Below are positions 18,884 through 26,258 of a DNA stretch of 64,000 nucleotides, one piece after another (the first letter of the stretch is position 1; the number at the start of each line of letters is the position of its first letter). The stretch covers positions 310,001 through 374,000 of the forward strand of contig CANNEK010000001.1 of assembly GCA_947503625.1 (NCBI GenBank), in the 5' to 3' direction. The notes below the pieces were generated by a model that was given only the letters and a program-made list of their open reading frames with translations, was not told the DNA's origin and did no database searches. The DNA is from an uncultured Kordiimonas sp. (GTDB lineage Bacteria > Pseudomonadota > Alphaproteobacteria > Sphingomonadales > Kordiimonadaceae). The translations under genes and the position numbers were made by a program.

Positions 18884-19792
18884 TTGTTATCAATATTCAG
18901 CAGAGAGAAGAGCTTTGATGACCGTTGGGTCGGAAGCTCCGGTCTAAACGCATTGGGCCTTCATATTTTCAGGGTAAAACTGGCCAGACTGTGCAACACA
19001 ATCCGTTATCAGCAAACCGGTTTAAAAGACAATAATGAGATAAAGAAACTGCGCAATAGTGGATACATTAAAGTATCTGATTTCCTACCTCAAAAAACCT
19101 TTGAAGCAATTTTGACAGAAGCTGAGGAAAGTATCCAAAAATCCGAAGCTGTAACGCCAGTAAGGGCGAGACAAAAAACCGGGTTTGGAGAAAAACAGCA
19201 ACACTCATGGGGGTTTGACCGCTTTGATGGTGGAACCCTTAATCGTTTTGTGAATATCGATCCGGCCACAATGCCGAATATTGACCGGTTCTGCCATGAG
19301 CAGCGGCTGACAAACTATACAAAGGCAATAACCGGACGCCCTCACAAGCCCGGTGCCATTTGGATTTATCTAACAGTTCACGGCGACGAAACCATAAACA
19401 AGGACGATCAAAAAAGCCTGCACAGGGATACATTTTTCAGCAGCATGAAATTTTGGTATTTTCTTCACCCCGTTTCGATGAGCCAAGGCCCGTTCGCATA
19501 TGTCACGGAAAGCCATAAGTTGGGTTCAAGGCGCGCAGAATGGGAGAGTAAGCAAGCTAAAAATGCCGTTCAGGCGATACGGGGTCAACGGGAATCATCT
19601 TTCAGGATTGACAGCGAGGGGCTCGCCAAGCTGGGATTGGCCGAACCAACTTTACATACGGTTCCAGCCAATACCTTGATAATCGCCGATACCTTTGGCT
19701 TTCACAAAAGGGGACAGGCTGAAATCGGAGCAAGGAGGCTCGCCTTGTACGGCAATCTGCGCCCTCATCCATACGCATTAACCGTAAAATAA
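18884..19792 (+). CDS. PhyH-family Fe(II)/2-oxoglutarate dioxygenase-like protein
   Basis: 302 residues. The iron facial triad is readable: H180-x-D182 (LHRDTFFSSMKFWYFL) and H274 (FGFHKRG), with an arginine at 284-285 as a candidate 2-oxoglutarate ligand (IGARRLALYGNLRPH). These fit the phytanoyl-CoA dioxygenase family, which hydroxylates small molecules or natural-product intermediates. The start is a TTG with GGGGAG 7 nt upstream; no better one was found. Base composition looks AT-richer than the neighbouring prfC, and no partner genes adjoin it. Its stop is 20 bp from the convergent prfC stop. Confidence 0.75.
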   Translation: MLSIFSREKSFDDRWVGSSGLNALGLHIFRVKLARLCNTIRYQQTGLKDNNEIKKLRNSGYIKVSDFLPQKTFEAILTEAEESIQKSEAVTPVRARQKTGFGEKQQHSWGFDRFDGGTLNRFVNIDPATMPNIDRFCHEQRLTNYTKAITGRPHKPGAIWIYLTVHGDETINKDDQKSLHRDTFFSSMKFWYFLHPVSMSQGPFAYVTESHKLGSRRAEWESKQAKNAVQAIRGQRESSFRIDSEGLAKLGLAEPTLHTVPANTLIIADTFGFHKRGQAEIGARRLALYGNLRPHPYALTVK

Positions 19793-19812
19793 ATGAAAAA
19801 CGTAACAACTGC

Positions 19813-21396
19813 CTAGTAGATTTCTTCTTTGGTTTTCAGAAACTTCAGCGAAGGAAAGTCCTCTTTTGCCTTATCAAGATGCCAGTTATTACGGGCCAGA
19901 TATACCGGTGCGCCAGCATGGTCATTGGCCATCGATGCGCGGTTCTGGTCCATAAAGGCTTTCACTTCTCGCTGTTCGCCTTCAATCCACTCCGCTGTCA
20001 TCAAGGACGTGGGCTCGAATTTGCAGGGTATCTGATATTCGGTCCTGATACGGTCGGAAAGCACGTCAAACTGCAGCGGACCAACAACACCGACAACCCA
20101 GTCACTACCCAGATAGGGCTTGAAGACGCGTGCCGCGCCCTCTTCTGCCAGTTGTTCCAGCGCGCGGCCAAGGTGCTTGGCTTTCATCGGGTCCTCGGCA
20201 CGAACCTTCTGCAAAATTTCAGGTGCAAACGATGGAATGCCGGTATAGCGCACGATCTCGCCTTCGGTGAGCGTATCACCGATACGCAGGTTCCCGTGGT
20301 TTGGTAACCCCATGATGTCACCAGCAAAGGCTACTTCAGCGATCTCGCGGTCCTGTGCAAGGAACAATTGTGCGTTATGAACCGCCATGGTCTTTCCGCT
20401 GCGCACATGCTTGAGCTTCATACCTTTTTTGAACTTGCCCGAAATCAGGCGCAAAAAGGCGATCCGGTCACGGTGTTTGGGGTCCATATTTGCCTGGATT
20501 TTGAACACAAAACCCGAAACTTTGCCTTCAAACGGTGAAACCTCCCGCTCGATTGCCTTGCCCGGGCGTGGACACGGCGCATAATCCCCAATGCCCTGCA
20601 GCAATTCCTGAACACCGAAGTTGTTGATAGCAGAGCCAAAAAATACTGGTGTTTGTGTACCTTCAAGATAGGCATCCATATCAAATGGCGGGCATAACTC
20701 GCGCACCATTTCCACATCTTCCCGTAATTTGGCAATAGCATAGTCAGGCAGCAACTCGTCCAGTTTTGGGTCGTCAAGTCCACTACATTTGATGCCTTGG
20801 GATAGTGCATTGCCTTTGCCGCGATCAAACAGGATCAACTGGTCAAGGATCAGGTCGTAACAGCCCAGAAAATCGCGCCCCATACCGATCGGCCAGCTGG
20901 CTGGCGACACATCAAGCGCCAGTGTTTGCTCAACTTCATCCAGTAGTTCGAACGGGTCTTTGGCTTCGCGGTCCATCTTGTTGATGAAAGTTGTGATCGG
21001 CATGTCGCGCAGTCGGCAAACTTCAAAAAGCTTGCGCGTCTGGGTCTCGATACCCTTCGCTGCATCAAGCACCATCACCGCGCTGTCCACTGCTGACAGC
21101 GTTCTGTATGTATCTTCCGAAAAGTCTTCGTGGCCCGGCGTATCGAGCAAGTTAAAGGTGCGGTCCTGATAATCAAACGTCATCACGGATGAAGCGACAG
21201 AGATACCACGCTCCTGCTCCACTTTCATCCAGTCTGATCGCGCCCGGCGGCGCTCGCCGCGCGCTTTCACTTCGCCCGCCGCCTGGATCGCACCGCCAAA
21301 CAGCAGCAACTTTTCGGTCAGTGTGGTTTTTCCTGCATCCGGATGCGAGATGATCGCAAAGGTGCGTCTTTTTTCAATTTCCTGATCGAAAGCCAT
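19813..21396 (-). CDS. prfC: Peptide chain release factor 3
   Basis: GTPase that recycles RF1/RF2 from the ribosome after termination. From the ATG at 21396 it is 527 residues, the usual RF3 length. The G domain has SHPDAGKTTLTEKLLLFGG (P-loop), DTPGHEDF and NKMDRE. The C-terminal RF3 domain includes VVGVVGPLQFDVLSDRI. An upstream in-frame start at 21438 would add a segment outside the family. Confidence 0.96.
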   Translation of the reverse strand: MAFDQEIEKRRTFAIISHPDAGKTTLTEKLLLFGGAIQAAGEVKARGERRRARSDWMKVEQERGISVASSVMTFDYQDRTFNLLDTPGHEDFSEDTYRTLSAVDSAVMVLDAAKGIETQTRKLFEVCRLRDMPITTFINKMDREAKDPFELLDEVEQTLALDVSPASWPIGMGRDFLGCYDLILDQLILFDRGKGNALSQGIKCSGLDDPKLDELLPDYAIAKLREDVEMVRELCPPFDMDAYLEGTQTPVFFGSAINNFGVQELLQGIGDYAPCPRPGKAIEREVSPFEGKVSGFVFKIQANMDPKHRDRIAFLRLISGKFKKGMKLKHVRSGKTMAVHNAQLFLAQDREIAEVAFAGDIMGLPNHGNLRIGDTLTEGEIVRYTGIPSFAPEILQKVRAEDPMKAKHLGRALEQLAEEGAARVFKPYLGSDWVVGVVGPLQFDVLSDRIRTEYQIPCKFEPTSLMTAEWIEGEQREVKAFMDQNRASMANDHAGAPVYLARNNWHLDKAKEDFPSLKFLKTKEEIY

Positions 21397-21510
21397 AGCC
21401 AGACACTCGTTGTTTAACGGCCAATCGCATCTGGCCACCTATTCAGGCGCACCCTAGCGATTTCCTCACTCTATGGAAGCAGAATTTTACGGGTAATGTA
21501 AGCCAGTCAT

Positions 21511-21546
21511 AAAAAAGGCCAGGGATGCATAAAGCAAACCCTGGCC
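21511..21546 (-). terminator. Rho-independent terminator
   Basis: On the minus strand GGCCAGGG (21546-21539) pairs with CCCTGGCC (21524-21517) around a 14-nt loop, followed by TTTTTT (21516-21511). It would end the transcript of the membrane-protein gene at 21778 before prfC. Confidence 0.7.
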
Positions 21547-21582
21547 CGCTGTATCGTGCTTGCCCATCCTGAACCGACTGAA

Positions 21583-21600
21583 GGGGGAGGGAGGGGAGGG
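21583..21600 (+). other. Candidate G-quadruplex motif
   Basis: Four runs of 3-5 G separated by single A residues (GGGGGAGGGAGGGGAGGG) fulfil the G3+N1-7 rule with 1-nt loops. It lies in the gap between prfC and the gene at 21778; apart from the terminator next to it, the 21397-21777 gap shows nothing else. Confidence 0.55.
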
Positions 21601-21777
21601 TCGGCCCAAAACAAACAAGCAGATGACTTTATTTCGTCAACAACCATTATATTGTGTTGCGAAACATCTTTTCAAGGGTAAATCATACTAAATCAGTCAT
21701 TAATTACCAAATCATTGATAATTTTAGACTTTTATCTAAACCAGATGGCAAGATTGCCCCTTGATTGTCAAAACTCC

Positions 21778-22239
21778 TTACAGGCTGTCCTGGTCTCTAA
21801 CGGTTTCCTTGCCCTCGCCGCCATAGCGCGTGCAGAGGTACCCGATCAAAAGCCCGACCACTGCCCCTTCAAACACAAACCAGAACGGAGAGGCTAGCTG
21901 GCCATCGGGGCCAAACAAAGTCGCCATATAGGTCTTCAGTTCATCATGGATAAACAGGGTCAAAACGAAATTCAGCCACGCACCAATAATAGGTGCCCGA
22001 AACCACCACGGCATGGGCAAATGCAAAACCGGATGATAGGTGAATACACCGAAAACACCGATTATCGCCCCAAAGGTGGTGTACCATAAGAGGATCGCCC
22101 ATCTGAACAACAGACCAGCCTCCGGTACAAGCGTCGGAATAAGAAAGAAGCCCAGCAATCCGACAGCAAACCCGATGCCTTTGCCGATGGCAATCCGCAT
22201 CACAATTGATGGCTGTTTAAACGATTCTACAAAGGTCAT
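21778..22239 (-). CDS. Small integral membrane protein, unknown function
   Basis: 153 residues from the ATG at 22239 (MTFVESFKQPSIVMRIAIGKG) with AAAGGA upstream. About four membrane helices: GIGFAVGLLGFFLIPTLV, AILLWYTTFGAIIGVFGVF, an APIIGAWLNFVLTLFI segment, and a C-terminal GAVVGLLIGYL. I do not recognise the family. A TTTGAC-N4-GTCAAA palindrome lies about 190 bp upstream, and a terminator follows. Confidence 0.75.
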   Translation of the reverse strand: MTFVESFKQPSIVMRIAIGKGIGFAVGLLGFFLIPTLVPEAGLLFRWAILLWYTTFGAIIGVFGVFTYHPVLHLPMPWWFRAPIIGAWLNFVLTLFIHDELKTYMATLFGPDGQLASPFWFVFEGAVVGLLIGYLCTRYGGEGKETVRDQDSL

Positions 22240-22426
22240 AACATTCCTTTCTCCGCTGAGCGCACTATACCTACGAAGTACATTCACACTCGCGGTCAGC
22301 TTGAAAGTGATGGTTGGGCGACGGATCCTTACCGGCTCGCGAACTAGGGATTCCGATGCGCCGGATCGGAGCTCTGTGCACCCCCGTCGCCCTAGACCAT
22401 TTCTAGCAAGCCGTGCGAAAACTTCA

Positions 22427-22442
22427 TTTGACCATGGTCAAA
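22427..22442. promoter_or_regulatory. Palindrome TTTGAC-CATG-GTCAAA
   Basis: Perfect 16-bp palindrome upstream of the membrane-protein gene at 21778-22239. It shares arms and spacer length with the site at 17021-17036 before the sulfatase gene, so one regulator could bind both. Confidence 0.45.
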
Positions 22443-22471
22443 TTCAGAAAATTTAAAGCGCCGAATTCAAT

Positions 22472-22495
22472 AAAAAAGGACGCCCAAAGGCGCCC
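22472..22495 (-). terminator. Rho-independent terminator after the S9 peptidase gene
   Basis: On the minus strand GGGCGCC pairs with GGCGTCC (one G.T pair) around TTTG, followed by TTTTTT. It lies 25 bp after the stop of the DPP-IV-like gene. Confidence 0.75.
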
Positions 22496-22519
22496 CAAAA
22501 CATCCTGTCAGAACGCTGG

Positions 22520-24718
22520 CTACTTCAACTTCCTATCAAAGAAATCAAGCGCCTGATTCCACAGGTGCGCCCGTGTTTTTTCGCCCCTGATGCCGTGTTT
22601 TTTGCCGGGATATGTCATCAGTTCAAAGCGCTTGCCTTTGTTTTGCAACACCGACATCAGTTTGACGGTATGGTCAAAAAACACATTGTCATCGGCCATG
22701 CCGTGGATCAGCAGCAGATCACCCTTAAGGCCATCAACATACTTGAAAACACTGGTGTTTTCGTAAACATCCCCCGGCGCATCAGGGTGCCCCAGATAGC
22801 GCTCGGTATAGGCCGTATCATAGAGCCGCCAGTCCGTTACCGGTGAAACAGAAACCCCGGCCTGGAACACGTCAGGCTCTTTGAAGAGGCTCATCAGCGT
22901 CATGTAGCCACCATACGACCAACCCCAGGTGCCTATATTGTCGCCGTCAATATATGGCAGGGTTTTCAGATAGTTCGCTCCCGCTACCTGGTCCGCGACT
23001 TCAACTGTACCCATGGCGTTTTTAACGTGCCCTTCGAAAGCGAGGCCCCGGTTCCACATGCCCCTATTGTCCAGGATCATCACAACATAACCGTTACGGG
23101 TCAGAATTTCGTTGAAGTTGACCAGCCATTCATTGCGCACACGCTGCCCGTGCGGGCCACCATATGGTGCAAGGATGGCGGGGTAACGCCTGCCCTCTTC
23201 CATGGTATGGGGCTTCAACAAACGATAATGAAGCTCTGTGTCGTCCTCGGCAACGATGGTGCCAAAGCTTTGGTCTGACGCATTGCCCAGATATTTGAAA
23301 TATGGATGGCTTTCATCAAGCGTATTGGCAACGATCGTGGACTTCAGGCTTCCGTCAGCCAGACTGCGGATGGTTACCTGCGGTGGCTGCGCGGGGTTGG
23401 AGAACTTATCAATATAGACATCTACACCCACTACAACCTTGTGCCAGCCCTGTTCCCTGCTCACCCGCGATACATCACCGCCGCTCAGGGACACGGTGTA
23501 AAGGTGCTGTTCTATCGGGGTGTCCCTGAAGCCTGTGAAATACACAAGGCCGGCACCTTCATCGATTTTAAGGATTTCACTGACAACCCATTCCCCGGAG
23601 GTCACTGCTGTTACTGTTCCGCTGGCCATGTCATGACGAACAATGTGGCGATAGCCAGTTCGCTCGCTGGTGCGCACCATCGTTTGGCTGTCAGCAAGGA
23701 AACCCATGTTGTCGTCTATGTTTACCCAGATATCGCTTTCTTCTGTTGCAAAGATGCGGGCATCCCCGTTTACTTCCGCCAACAGGATATCAAGCTTAGT
23801 TTGCTCCCGGTTCAGGCGTTGAACAGCCAGTTGCTCGCTGTTGGGCAGCCAGTTGACGCGCGCAAGATAAATGTCGTCGTTGTCACCCAAATCGACCCAC
23901 GAAACATTTTGATCTGCAACAGACACAACCCCCAGCTTTACCAGTGCATTGGCGGTACCCGCTTCCGGGTACCGTTGCTTTAGCGTAATAACGCCTCCAT
24001 CTGGCTGAACTTCATAGCGGTCTTTTACCAGGACACGCGATTCATCAAACTGCTCGAAAGCAACCCGCGTTTCATCTGGCGACCACCAATAACCGGTAAA
24101 GCGGTTTAGCTCTTCCTGTGCTGCGAACTCCGCCATACCGTTGGCGATAGTGTCACTGGACCCGCTGGTAAGCTTGATTTCGTTCCCGGTTGAAATATTG
24201 ACAGCGTAAAGCTCCCTATCCCGAACAAACGAAACATAGTTACCCTGGGGGCTAAACTTGATGTCTGTTTCAAATTCTGGCGTGTTTGTCAGTCGTTTTA
24301 CGGTTCCGCCTATTGGCAGAACATAAACGTCGCCACTAATCGGGAACAAAAGCGTTGAACTGTCAGCTGACCAGAAATAGCTCACAATGCCGGTTTTTCC
24401 GGTTATGGTCCGGTCGCGCTCGCGTCGCGCTTTTTCTTCTTCGCTCAAAACCTCACTGCCGCCTTCAAGCAGCACTGCCGAATCAACCAGTAGAATCGAT
24501 TCGCCTGATTCGAAGTCAAATTCCCAAAGGTCCAGCTGGGAAGCGTTTTCAGCTTTGCCCTGCAGGAAAGTTACCCGCTTGCCGTCAGGTGCCATTTCCA
24601 GGCCCTGAACACTGGCTCCATTAATTGTCGGGCTGGCTTCCAGCCTTTCAATCGTGAACTCCTCTGCAACCGCAGATACCGAGAAAAACATGGCCCCTGC
24701 CATGGCATATTTTATCAT
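22520..24718 (-). CDS. Exported S9 family dipeptidyl-peptidase (DPP-IV-like)
   Basis: 732 residues: signal peptide (AMAGAMFFSVSAVA, cut before EEFTIE), N-terminal eight-bladed beta-propeller (DPPIV_N) and C-terminal alpha/beta hydrolase. Catalytic residues are S601 (GWSYGGYM), D676 or D677 (MADDN) and H708 (GKKHG). The tandem Glu of an S9B propeller helix may be AEFAAQEELNRFTGYWWSPD. It removes N-terminal dipeptides in the periplasm during peptide use. The ATG has GGGGAC upstream. It lies 84 bp after the DsrE-fold gene on the same strand and has its own terminator. Confidence 0.9.
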   Translation of the reverse strand: MIKYAMAGAMFFSVSAVAEEFTIERLEASPTINGASVQGLEMAPDGKRVTFLQGKAENASQLDLWEFDFESGESILLVDSAVLLEGGSEVLSEEEKARRERDRTITGKTGIVSYFWSADSSTLLFPISGDVYVLPIGGTVKRLTNTPEFETDIKFSPQGNYVSFVRDRELYAVNISTGNEIKLTSGSSDTIANGMAEFAAQEELNRFTGYWWSPDETRVAFEQFDESRVLVKDRYEVQPDGGVITLKQRYPEAGTANALVKLGVVSVADQNVSWVDLGDNDDIYLARVNWLPNSEQLAVQRLNREQTKLDILLAEVNGDARIFATEESDIWVNIDDNMGFLADSQTMVRTSERTGYRHIVRHDMASGTVTAVTSGEWVVSEILKIDEGAGLVYFTGFRDTPIEQHLYTVSLSGGDVSRVSREQGWHKVVVGVDVYIDKFSNPAQPPQVTIRSLADGSLKSTIVANTLDESHPYFKYLGNASDQSFGTIVAEDDTELHYRLLKPHTMEEGRRYPAILAPYGGPHGQRVRNEWLVNFNEILTRNGYVVMILDNRGMWNRGLAFEGHVKNAMGTVEVADQVAGANYLKTLPYIDGDNIGTWGWSYGGYMTLMSLFKEPDVFQAGVSVSPVTDWRLYDTAYTERYLGHPDAPGDVYENTSVFKYVDGLKGDLLLIHGMADDNVFFDHTVKLMSVLQNKGKRFELMTYPGKKHGIRGEKTRAHLWNQALDFFDRKLK

Positions 24719-24802
24719 GTGATGTCCCCACTCAGTAGTAAACTGTGACCGTTGATACTATCTACCGGCTTTGCACCCGCTGGCAAGCGGAAAGCCTCAC
24801 AC

Positions 24803-25363
24803 TCAGAAAGGATTGAGCGTGTATCCCTGTTGCTGCAACAATGCGTGGGATGTCATGGCGGATACGGAAAGCTGCACATCCGGCAACAGGTCCGCCGCGC
24901 TGATATCCTGAAAAGCAGCGGATTGGCCGCACACATAAAATGTAACACCATGGTTTTGCAACGTCTTCACCAAATCAGCATTGGCGTTATCACCATCATA
25001 AAATTCTGCATGGGTAAGGTCATGGACCGCCGGCCCATGTACAACGACCGCAAGGCTGATATTCCCGGGCTTGACGCCTGCGGCCGCGTGCATGTTCAAA
25101 AACCGGGCAGCACTTTCAAACTGCCTGTTTATGGCGCCCTTTTCGCTGCGCCGCGTAATATCGAAAGCAACTTTGAACTGCGTATCAGCCGATAACGCGC
25201 TGGCCCCTTCTACCTGCGTCACAGGGCCATATTCCTTAATCAGCGGCCCTTTCGAAAAATCACTTTCCCCAGCGTTTACCGCAGCGCTTAACGTGGAACT
25301 GGCGGCAACACCTAACGAAAGGGCGAATGCAATCATACCGGCTCTGGATCCCTGAAAAGTCAT
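24803..25363 (-). CDS. Exported DsrE-fold protein
   Basis: 186 residues from the ATG at 25363 with AGGGGAAAA upstream. A signal peptide (GMIAFALSLGVAASSTLSAAVNA) precedes a DsrE/F-type domain: FKVAFDITRRSEKGAINRQ, LAVVVHGPAVHDL, and GVTFYVCGQSAAF, whose cysteine sits where DsrE proteins carry the persulfide Cys. DsrE proteins handle sulfur or, in many periplasmic forms, have unknown roles. It follows the TetR gene by 54 bp on the same strand. Confidence 0.8.
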   Translation of the reverse strand: MTFQGSRAGMIAFALSLGVAASSTLSAAVNAGESDFSKGPLIKEYGPVTQVEGASALSADTQFKVAFDITRRSEKGAINRQFESAARFLNMHAAAGVKPGNISLAVVVHGPAVHDLTHAEFYDGDNANADLVKTLQNHGVTFYVCGQSAAFQDISAADLLPDVQLSVSAMTSHALLQQQGYTLNPF

Positions 25364-25417
25364 GACGTAATTTTCCCCTGAAATAGATATCTTTGTGATG
25401 AGATCAGCAAACAACAA

Positions 25418-26071
25418 TCATTTATCGCACAACCGGCGAAAGCCTGCCGCAACAAATGGCACCATCCGTTCGTATGCCCCGACCATATCCTCGGACTTGG
25501 CGACACCTTCCGAAAGCTGATCAATACGTCCGGTGTGAGCAAATGTCAGGGTCAATGCACCCGAAAGAAAATGGTAACACCAGTAAAGATCAGCAGGATC
25601 GGCGTTCGGAAGTGCCTCTTTCAAGGCATCCATAAATTTGCGAACCAGGGGGTCAAAATATTTGGTCATTAGCTGACCGCCCCATTCGAAAGAACTGTTC
25701 ACCTGGGCAATCAATTCAAAATAATGCCGCCAGCCTTCATCCTCTTGGTATCCGTGCGCCAGCATGGGTTCCAGAAACGCATTAATAATCGCCTCTACGC
25801 TTGGACCGCCCTCATCCGCTTCAGCCTTGCAGCGCTCTAGAGCCGCAAGCCGGGTCTCGTTCAGCACTTCGGCGCGCCTTAGCAAAACGGCGTCAAACAA
25901 ACCGCGCTTGTTGCCAAAATGATAACTCGAGAGTGCAAGGTCCACATCGGCTTCTTCTGCTACACGGCGCATGGAAACACCTTCGAAACCATGTTTGGCA
26001 AACAAGGCCTCGGCGGCGTCCAGAATCCGGTCCTTACGTTTGGTTTTGGCTTTTGCTGCGCTTTCGGCCAC
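25418..26071 (-). CDS. TetR/AcrR family transcriptional regulator
   Basis: 217 residues. The N-terminal HTH (RILDAAEALFAKHGFEGVSMRRVAEEADVDLALSSYHFGNKRGL, read in pieces) is typical TetR. The C-terminal ligand domain is of the kind with a YPxxxW-like dimer face. It is divergent from the TonB receptor gene (26259). Two palindromes in the 187-bp gap (26141-26188) are the likely operators, controlling both directions, including the DsrE gene behind it. The ligand is unknown but may relate to the transported or ligated substrate. Confidence 0.9.
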   Translation of the reverse strand: MAESAAKAKTKRKDRILDAAEALFAKHGFEGVSMRRVAEEADVDLALSSYHFGNKRGLFDAVLLRRAEVLNETRLAALERCKAEADEGGPSVEAIINAFLEPMLAHGYQEDEGWRHYFELIAQVNSSFEWGGQLMTKYFDPLVRKFMDALKEALPNADPADLYWCYHFLSGALTLTFAHTGRIDQLSEGVAKSEDMVGAYERMVPFVAAGFRRLCDK

Positions 26072-26140
26072 CAGTTACTCCTTATTACCCTTTGATATTC
26101 TTAACGAAAGCACCAATGCACGACAACGCTGAATTTCAAA

Positions 26141-26188
26141 AATTCAATGGTCGTTGAATTTTATGTTGACTTTCAACAATCGTTGAAA
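26141..26188. promoter_or_regulatory. Two palindromic candidate TetR operators
   Basis: Site 1 (26141-26160) is AATTCAA-N6-TTGAATT. Site 2 (26171-26188) is TTTCAAC-N4-GTTGAAA. Both share TTCAAY-N4-GTTGAA, with centres 29 bp apart. A TTGACT -35-like box (26166) and a weak -10 (26189) with 17-bp spacing bracket site 2, so binding would block the receptor promoter. Confidence 0.6.
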
Positions 26189-26258
26189 TTAACTGTTGCT
26201 CAAATGGGCCATGCGTATAAATGGGAATTGCGTGCGCCCTATCACGGGGAGAGAGAAA

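Noticed and set aside
18712-18918. 68-residue plus-strand frame before the PhyH gene
   Set aside because: No ribosome site, overlaps the better supported PhyH start, and has no recognisable sequence.
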